DNA from: an uncultured bacterium
GTDB lineage: Bacteria > Patescibacteriota > Gracilibacteria > UBA4473
DNA: 25,992 bases
Reading direction: 5' to 3'
Assembly: GCA_947311285.1 (NCBI GenBank)
Contig: CAMZKS010000106.1
Span: 1-25,992 of the forward strand
The notes under the pieces were generated by a model that saw nothing but the letters and a program-made list of their open reading frames with translations, had not been told where the DNA came from and made no database searches. Each line of letters starts with the position of its first letter. Position 1 is the stretch's first letter. Below are positions 21,346-25,992 of the stretch, one piece after another. The position numbers and the translations under genes are program-made.

Positions 21346-22287
21346 ATGAAAACACTACTCGTTGGTAATTTTGGCGCTCAGAATGTGGGAGATGAATTAA
21401 TTTTGTCTGCGGCGTTAAACGATTACCCAAATGCTTGGGTTATGACGGCGAATGCTAAGGCGAGCCAAAAATTTTGTGATCAAAAATTCAAGACGGTTCC
21501 GTTTCCACCAACGGCGTTTAGAAGTTTATGGCGCTATGGTTTTGAATCGGTTTATCGAACAGAAGTAAAAAATATAAAACACTTTGATAAGATTGTTTTT
21601 GTTGGTGGTGGCTTGTTTGCGATCAAGTTGCGAGCGTGCGTGCTTTGGTATTTAGTTTTTAAATGGTTGAAATTTCTAAATCCTGCGGCAGAGTTTCGAT
21701 TTGAGCACCAAGGGGTGGATCAAAATTTAAATGGTTTAGCAAAAAAGTTAACCCAATGGACGTTTGCGAAAGCTGATTTTATTTCGGTGCGAGATAAAAA
21801 TTCTCAAAAAGCTTTAACCACTTTAAATATTTTAAAGGTAGTGTTAACCCAAGACCGAGTCTGGCTTTGGCTGAATGATTTGGCTAAAAGTTTGAAATTT
21901 TCGTTTAATCACTCAGAGGATTCAGCAGGGCTAATATTGCTTAATGCGTTAGATTTTTGTGAAAAAGATATCTTTGATATTGAGCATAGAATAAATCATA
22001 AAGTGGTTAAGTTCGTGGCCTTTGCGCCTTCTGATTTGAAATTTGCCCCTTTAGGTCTTCAAACGGTTTTACCTAAAACCCAACAGGAGGTCTTCAATTT
22101 ATTTCTTTCGTCTGATTTGGCTATTGGGGAGCGCCTTCATTTTATGATTGTGGCGCAATGTTTTAGCGAAAACGCGGCAGAGATCTTTTTACTACGAGCT
22201 TCTTATTCAGAAAAAGTGGCTTCATTTGTGCGTGAGCATAAAATTGCTTACCTTTCGACGCTCGTAAAACAAAATCAATTATTGTAG
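21346..22287 (+). CDS. Polysaccharide pyruvyl transferase family protein (CsaB-like)
   Basis: This family transfers pyruvate as a ketal onto surface polysaccharides, in some bacteria creating binding sites for S-layer proteins. The 313-residue protein shows LLVGNFGAQNVGDELIL (4-20), KIVFVGGGLFAIK (84-96), ADFISVRDKNSQKAL and SDLAIGERLHFMIVA, the usual glycosyltransferase-like fold landmarks of PF04230. The protein is on the short side but has both halves. It may be co-transcribed with mltG (12-nt gap). Its last 13 nt overlap the 3' end of the converging methyltransferase gene. Substrate is unknown. Confidence 0.75.
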   Translation: MKTLLVGNFGAQNVGDELILSAALNDYPNAWVMTANAKASQKFCDQKFKTVPFPPTAFRSLWRYGFESVYRTEVKNIKHFDKIVFVGGGLFAIKLRACVLWYLVFKWLKFLNPAAEFRFEHQGVDQNLNGLAKKLTQWTFAKADFISVRDKNSQKALTTLNILKVVLTQDRVWLWLNDLAKSLKFSFNHSEDSAGLILLNALDFCEKDIFDIEHRINHKVVKFVAFAPSDLKFAPLGLQTVLPKTQQEVFNLFLSSDLAIGERLHFMIVAQCFSENAAEIFLLRASYSEKVASFVREHKIAYLSTLVKQNQLL

Positions 22288-23048
22288 TGCTGTCGGTTCC
22301 ACTCGTAGGTAAGAATCGCCAGTGAGCTGGCGACGTTTAGGCTTTCGGCATTGTTATTCATGGGGATTTTAAGCGTTTTGTCGGCTAACGCTTGTGTGGT
22401 AGCGCTTACCCCTTGTCCTTCATTGCCAAATATTAATGCCAAACACTTGGGGAGTGTAGTTTCTGATAAACTAGACCCCTCAAGACTAGTGGCCATAATG
22501 GTGCCGGCAAAACTTTTTTTCCAAGTGTTTAGATTTGTAATAGTTTTAACGGGTACGTGAAATTGTGCCCCCATACCAGCCCGTAATGCTTTCGCACTCC
22601 AAATATCCGTGTTTTCTCCGAGTAATAAAACTTCGTTTACGTTCATAGCTAAACAACTTCGGAGCATAGTGCCTATATTCCCGGGATCTTGAATGCCTTC
22701 AAAAATGATAACGAAGTTAGGGTTATGATTAGGGGGAATTTGAGGTTTTGAGGCAAGAGATAAAAGGCCTACCGGAGATTTGGTCGGGCTGATTTTAGCC
22801 ATGAGGCTGTCTGGAATTTCAATTAAATCCGGTAATTCTGAAAAATTCTTGAATTCTACTGAATTAATAAATTTAGTGGAAACAAGGGTGTGCCACAATT
22901 TAGCTACAGGGCTCTTTAGGTACTCTGTATGAAGATGTGTCCCGTCTAAACAAATCAAGTCAGGCCTTTTGCGTCGATTAAAAGTTTTAAAAGTTTTAAT
23001 TATAGGATTTTGAGCGGAGCTTATTTTAAGCGTTTCCATTAAATTCAT
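22275..23048 (-). CDS. TrmH/SpoU family RNA 2'-O-methyltransferase
   Basis: This SPOUT-class enzyme is predicted to methylate a ribose 2'-OH in rRNA or tRNA with S-adenosylmethionine. The 257-residue protein has an N-terminal substrate-binding domain (about 5-95; KISSAQNPIIKTFKTFNRRK) and the knotted catalytic domain: motif 1 FEGIQDPGNIGTMLRS with Arg130, motif 2 LIFGNEGQGVS (205-215), motif 3 IPMNNNAESLNVASSLAI (228-245). The architecture is that of RlmB/TsnR-type rRNA methylases, but the exact site cannot be told from sequence. The start could be ATG 23048 or the in-frame ATG 23039. Confidence 0.92.
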   Translation of the reverse strand: MNLMETLKISSAQNPIIKTFKTFNRRKRPDLICLDGTHLHTEYLKSPVAKLWHTLVSTKFINSVEFKNFSELPDLIEIPDSLMAKISPTKSPVGLLSLASKPQIPPNHNPNFVIIFEGIQDPGNIGTMLRSCLAMNVNEVLLLGENTDIWSAKALRAGMGAQFHVPVKTITNLNTWKKSFAGTIMATSLEGSSLSETTLPKCLALIFGNEGQGVSATTQALADKTLKIPMNNNAESLNVASSLAILTYEWNRQHYNN

Positions 23049-23088
23049 TTTTACTATCTAATTTTTTTTGTAAACTCAGTCGGACAAC

Positions 23089-24660
23089 ATGAATAATACA
23101 CGAAAAAAAATTTTGATTCTAGGGTCTGGTCCTTATTGTATTGGGAGCTCGGTTGAGTTTGATTGGTGTGGAGTTCAAGTTCTGCGAACATTAAAAGCGG
23201 CTGGCCACGAAACAGTGTTTATGAATTCGAACCCAGAAACGGTTTCAACTGATTTTGATGAGTGTGATCGTTTATACTTTGAAGAACTAACACTAGAAAG
23301 AGTTTTAGATATTTACGAGAAAGAAAAACCAGAGGGCGTTATTTTTTCTACCGGAGGCCAAGTGGCACAAAATTTGGCGATGCATTTAGAAGCCTATGGT
23401 GTAAATCTAATTGGAACCGCGGTTGAATCGGTGGATCGTTGCGAAGATCGAGAAAAATTTTCTAACATGTGTGATTTGCTGGGGATTGATCAGCCGGGGT
23501 GGGCGAGTTTTGAAAATTTAGCGGATGCGTACACATTCGCTGATAAAGTTGGTTACCCAGTGCTGGTTCGCCCTTCTTTCGTTCTATCGGGAGCGGCCAT
23601 GGCGGTAGCTACAACGCATAAAATGCTGGAAGAGTATTTAGAGTCTGCGGTTGGCAGCACTAAGAGCTCTGTGGTGATTAGTAAGTTTTTACAAAATGCT
23701 AAAGAGATTGAGTTTGACGGTGTGGCGCAAGACGGTGAAATTATTGTATCGGCCATTGCGGAGCATATTGAGAATGCCGGTGTGCATTCTGGGGATGCTA
23801 CGATTGTATTACCGCCGCAAAATCTATATTTAGAAACGGTGCGTCGAGTACGAAATATCGCGCAAAAGTTAGCAAAAGAACTTAACATTTCTGGACCGTT
23901 TAATATTCAGTTTCTAGCCAGAGAAAACGAAATTAAAGTTATTGAGTGTAACCTGCGGGCCTCACGAAGTTTTCCGTTTGCGTCAAAAGTATTGGGGCAA
24001 AACTTTATCGAAATTGCAACTCGAATTTGGCTTGGTGAAAAATTAGAACCTCAAGAAAAAAGCCTACTTGACGTCCAAGCGGTTGGAGTGAAAGCGGCGC
24101 AGTTTTCGTTTAGTCGGCTAAAAAATGCAGATCCAAACCTAGGTGTGGAAATGAGTTCCACGGGGGAGGTCGCTTGTTTCGGTGATACGATGGAAGAGGC
24201 TTTCTTAAAGAGCTTTATCTCGGTTGGGTTTGAGCTTCCAAAAGCAAAATCTAAAATTTTAGTAACACTGGGAACGATTAAAGATAAAGCTGATTTTTTA
24301 CCGATTGCGAAGAAGTTTAAACGACTTGGGTTCACCTTTGCTGGTACGGAAGGGACCGCTCAATTTCTACGAGACAACTATTTTGAGTGTGAAACGGTAT
24401 ATAAAGTTTCATCGGAAAAACATCCAAATGTAGTGGATATGATTGAAGAAAAGCAAGTAGGGTTAGTGATTAATACTTCGAATAGATTTTCTCATGAAGA
24501 GATTTCAGATGGTTATCTAATTCGACGTAAAGCCATTGATAGAAACACGCCGTTACTCACAAACCTACAACTTTCAAAGTTATTAGCTCGTAGCCTAGAA
24601 CAGATCCCAGACCTAAATGATTTAGAAATTCTATCTTACGATGAACGGGCTAACAAGTAG
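23089..24660 (+). CDS. carB: Carbamoyl-phosphate synthase large subunit, C-terminal half only
   Basis: Full CarB (about 1070 residues) has two homologous ATP-grasp halves. This 523-residue protein corresponds to the second, carbamate-phosphorylating half plus the regulatory MGS domain. It begins cleanly at the pre-ATP-grasp segment (ILILGSGPYCIGSSVEFDW, 9-27; NSNPETVSTDFDECDRLYFE, 46-65), has the ATP-grasp core (about 125-320; GYPVLVRPSFVLSGAAMAV, NIQFLARENEIKVIECNLRASRSFPF) and ends with the MGS-like domain (KILVTLGTIKDKADFLPIA...GTEGTAQFLRDNYFECETVYKVS). Archaea with split carB show that halves can be separate genes. No first half and no carA lie nearby, so it may work with a distant partner, as a homodimer, or in another role. 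Confidence 0.85.
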   Translation: MNNTRKKILILGSGPYCIGSSVEFDWCGVQVLRTLKAAGHETVFMNSNPETVSTDFDECDRLYFEELTLERVLDIYEKEKPEGVIFSTGGQVAQNLAMHLEAYGVNLIGTAVESVDRCEDREKFSNMCDLLGIDQPGWASFENLADAYTFADKVGYPVLVRPSFVLSGAAMAVATTHKMLEEYLESAVGSTKSSVVISKFLQNAKEIEFDGVAQDGEIIVSAIAEHIENAGVHSGDATIVLPPQNLYLETVRRVRNIAQKLAKELNISGPFNIQFLARENEIKVIECNLRASRSFPFASKVLGQNFIEIATRIWLGEKLEPQEKSLLDVQAVGVKAAQFSFSRLKNADPNLGVEMSSTGEVACFGDTMEEAFLKSFISVGFELPKAKSKILVTLGTIKDKADFLPIAKKFKRLGFTFAGTEGTAQFLRDNYFECETVYKVSSEKHPNVVDMIEEKQVGLVINTSNRFSHEEISDGYLIRRKAIDRNTPLLTNLQLSKLLARSLEQIPDLNDLEILSYDERANK

Positions 24661-24682
24661 CGTTTTACTCTCTCTGAGCGAC

Positions 24683-24711
24683 TTGAAAAATGACTAATAT
24701 CCTGCTATAAT
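24683..24711 (+). promoter_or_regulatory. mscS promoter, giving a near-leaderless transcript
   Basis: TTGAAA (24683-24688) and a perfect TATAAT (24706-24711) have the optimal 17-bp spacing. The expected start of transcription (about 24717-24719) is only a few bases before ATG 24722. This also rules out the in-frame ATG at 24710, which lies inside the -10 box. Confidence 0.75.
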
Positions 24712-24721
24712 GGTAGGATTT

Positions 24722-25732
24722 ATGAAAAAATTTATAACCCGATTCGGATTTTTCGCCTTTAGTTTAGTGCTGGCACTGCCTGTGTTCGCACAGTACGCGG
24801 CTGAAGAACCCTCCTTATTAGAGAAACTAGGGGTGTTTGGGGAAATTATAAAGTGGGGGATTGCAATCTTTATTTTTGTTGTTTTTATTTTTCTTGGATT
24901 TTTTACCGCTAAAATTGTGGCTCGTCGCTTTCAAAAAAGAAATAAATATACCGCACATAAGGAGGTAGTATTACTGGTTGAACGAGCGACTTATTTTACA
25001 ATTATTATCCTAGGAGGGGTTATAGCCTTCGCCACTGTTGGGGTGGATTTAACGTGGGTATTAGGGCCTATTGGAGTGGGGTTGGGGTTTGCTTTTAAAG
25101 ATTTATTTGGGAATATTATTGCGGGAATGGTGCTGTTAACCCAACATAAATTCAAGATTAACGATGTTATTCGGATTAATGGTCAATTGGGACGTATTAC
25201 GAATATTGAGATGCGGACAACCGATGTACAGGCGTTTGATGGTACAAACTTAATTGTTCCGAATGCGGATATGTTGACGAATGTTGTACAGAATTTTACA
25301 GCTAACACTTATAGACGTATTTCAATTGAAGTAGGCGTGCATTATTCAACGCCATTACCTTATGCAATTGAAACCGCTATGAAGGCGATGAAATCCAACG
25401 AATTAGTAATTGAAGATCCAGGTCCAGAAGTGTTAACGACTTCGTTTGGAGACTCAGCATTAAATCTCGAGGTTCGATTTTGGATTGAATCCACCACTCG
25501 TTGGTGGACCGTAAAGTCTGAAATTGTACAAGCGATTAAAACAGAGTTTGATAAGGCTGGTATTACGATTCCGTTTCCAATTACAACGTTGTCACTTGAT
25601 CCTTATGACAAAAATTTGCTTCAAGGGTTTAATGTTACACCAGACCTTAATCCGTCTTATACGGGGTACACGGCGAATGATTTACGACCAAATGTTTCAG
25701 CCATTACAAATAAGGTGGAGCCAACGGTTTAG
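24722..25732 (+). CDS. mscS: MscS-family mechanosensitive ion channel
   Basis: This small-conductance mechanosensitive channel opens under membrane tension to release solutes on osmotic downshock. The 336-residue protein starts MKKFITRFGFFAFSLVLALPVFAQ, which looks like a cleavable signal peptide or first helix. Transmembrane helices lie near 43-66, 88-108 and 115-140; the pore helix region reads VLGPIGVGLGFAFKDLFGNIIAGMVLL. The beta domain follows (FKINDVIRINGQLGRITNIEMRTTDVQAFDGTNLIVPNADM), then the mixed alpha/beta cytoplasmic vestibule domain and a ~45-residue polar C-terminal tail. The start is fixed by the promoter at 24683-24711. It stands alone, with a terminator downstream. Confidence 0.93.
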   Translation: MKKFITRFGFFAFSLVLALPVFAQYAAEEPSLLEKLGVFGEIIKWGIAIFIFVVFIFLGFFTAKIVARRFQKRNKYTAHKEVVLLVERATYFTIIILGGVIAFATVGVDLTWVLGPIGVGLGFAFKDLFGNIIAGMVLLTQHKFKINDVIRINGQLGRITNIEMRTTDVQAFDGTNLIVPNADMLTNVVQNFTANTYRRISIEVGVHYSTPLPYAIETAMKAMKSNELVIEDPGPEVLTTSFGDSALNLEVRFWIESTTRWWTVKSEIVQAIKTEFDKAGITIPFPITTLSLDPYDKNLLQGFNVTPDLNPSYTGYTANDLRPNVSAITNKVEPTV

Positions 25733-25791
25733 AGAATTAAAATGTGTTAGTTTTTTTGTTTCGAACCCAGGGTTCGCTTCTGAGGTATTAT

Positions 25792-25830
25792 AAAAAAGTT
25801 TTTAAGCCCGCAGGGTTTAAAAACTTTTTT
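25792..25830. terminator. Bidirectional terminator between mscS and tRNA-Leu
   Basis: An 18-bp stem (25792-25809 with 25813-25830, one G-U pair) has a 3-nt loop. The stem ends in A6 and T6, so it can terminate transcripts from both directions. A separate palindrome, CGAACCC-A-GGGTTCG, lies just upstream at 25762-25776. Confidence 0.85.
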
Positions 25831-25831
25831 A

Positions 25832-25916
25832 TGGTGCCGAAGAAGGGAATCGAACCCTTACTCCTTACGGAACGGGATTTTGAATCCCGCGCGTCTACCA
25901 ATTCCGCCACTTCGGC
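25832..25916 (-). tRNA. tRNA-Leu(CAA)
   Basis: On the minus strand a class II tRNA runs from GCCGAAG (25916-25910) to CTTCGGC, discriminator A and an encoded CCA (25834-25832). The acceptor stem is a perfect 7 bp. The anticodon arm is CGGGA-TTCAAAA-TCCCG, giving anticodon CAA (reads UUG). A long variable arm follows, and then the T arm AGGGTTCGATTCCCT. The D arm contains TTGGTAGAC. Promoter-like boxes lie upstream at 25933-25960. Confidence 0.96.
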
Positions 25917-25932
25917 TCTAATCTACCAACCG

Positions 25933-25960
25933 ATTGTATAAATGATTTGGCTACCGGCAA
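25933..25960 (-). promoter_or_regulatory. Promoter of tRNA-Leu
   Basis: On the minus strand, TTGCCG (25960-25955) and TACAAT (25938-25933) are separated by 16 bp, placing the start about 10 nt before the mature tRNA 5' end. Beyond this, the window ends without another supportable feature. Confidence 0.55.
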
Positions 25961-25992
25961 GTTTTATTTTTAAGTCTTTCCGGTTGTCACAA

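Noticed and set aside
25762..25776. CGAACCC-A-GGGTTCG palindrome after mscS as a terminator or second tRNA T-arm
   Set aside because: The loop is only one base, no T run follows, and no cloverleaf can be built around it; the real terminator is 25792-25830.

Overview
The window looks like a chromosomal segment from a small-genome bacterium of the Candidate Phyla Radiation (Patescibacteria). This is inferred, not proven. The base composition is AT-rich and the standard genetic code fits. Shine-Dalgarno sites are mostly weak or absent, and genes are packed 1-5 nt apart. Small coiled-coil and RNHCP-type proteins, type IV pilins, an orphan pheS and a half-length CarB point the same way. I cannot name the lineage. 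The housekeeping genes (hup, pheS, rpoD, greA, purC, gyrB, ybaB, mltG, tRNA-Leu) look native, and no phage structural or integrase genes are present.

Region 1 (1-2442): a small charged protein; a REP-associated (Y1/HUH) transposase bracketed and invaded by copies of a short palindrome with core AGGTCGACCT; a WecG/TagA/CpsF glycosyltransferase on the minus strand; a coiled-coil protein; and an RNHCP zinc-ribbon protein.

Region 2 (2439-8603) is the most unusual part. From a 63-bp divergent promoter region carrying a perfect 9-bp inverted repeat, two operons run outward. Each begins with a ~105-residue helical protein (the two are paralogues), followed after 1-3 nt by a large wall-enzyme-like protein. 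Minus strand: helical protein, CHAP-type amidase/endopeptidase, a broken mini-cistron, a DUF3380-type N-acetylmuramidase, and an L,D-transpeptidase-like protein. Plus strand: helical protein and an SLT-type transglycosylase. All four large proteins lack a Sec signal but share an N-terminal 16-17-residue tag (M-K-x-L-x-K ... F/Y-I/V/L-Y) followed by an acidic or polar linker. I read this as a coordinated peptidoglycan-remodelling or lytic effector system with a private targeting signal and a dedicated partner protein. That reading is inference.

Region 3 (8604-17465): HU with a clear promoter and terminator; a disordered protein with six NPFA motifs; pheS, rpoD, greA (N-terminus interrupted by an in-frame TAA) and purC; two type IV pilin-like genes, the second frameshifted at a G5 tract; a second coiled-coil paralogue with three TKDDLK repeats; and a polyprenyl-phosphate sugar transferase lacking its catalytic half.

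Region 4 (17494-25992): gyrB (minus); a 676-nt gap holding a UGA-interrupted reading frame and a hairpin element; ybaB-mltG-polysaccharide pyruvyl transferase (plus); a SpoU/TrmH RNA methyltransferase (minus); the C-terminal half of carbamoyl-phosphate synthase; an MscS channel with a near-leaderless promoter; and tRNA-Leu(CAA) on the minus strand. Four genes in the window are broken or interrupted (mini-cistron, greA, pilin 2, UGA ORF). These are either real decay or switching, or assembly errors, and read-level checking would separate the two.
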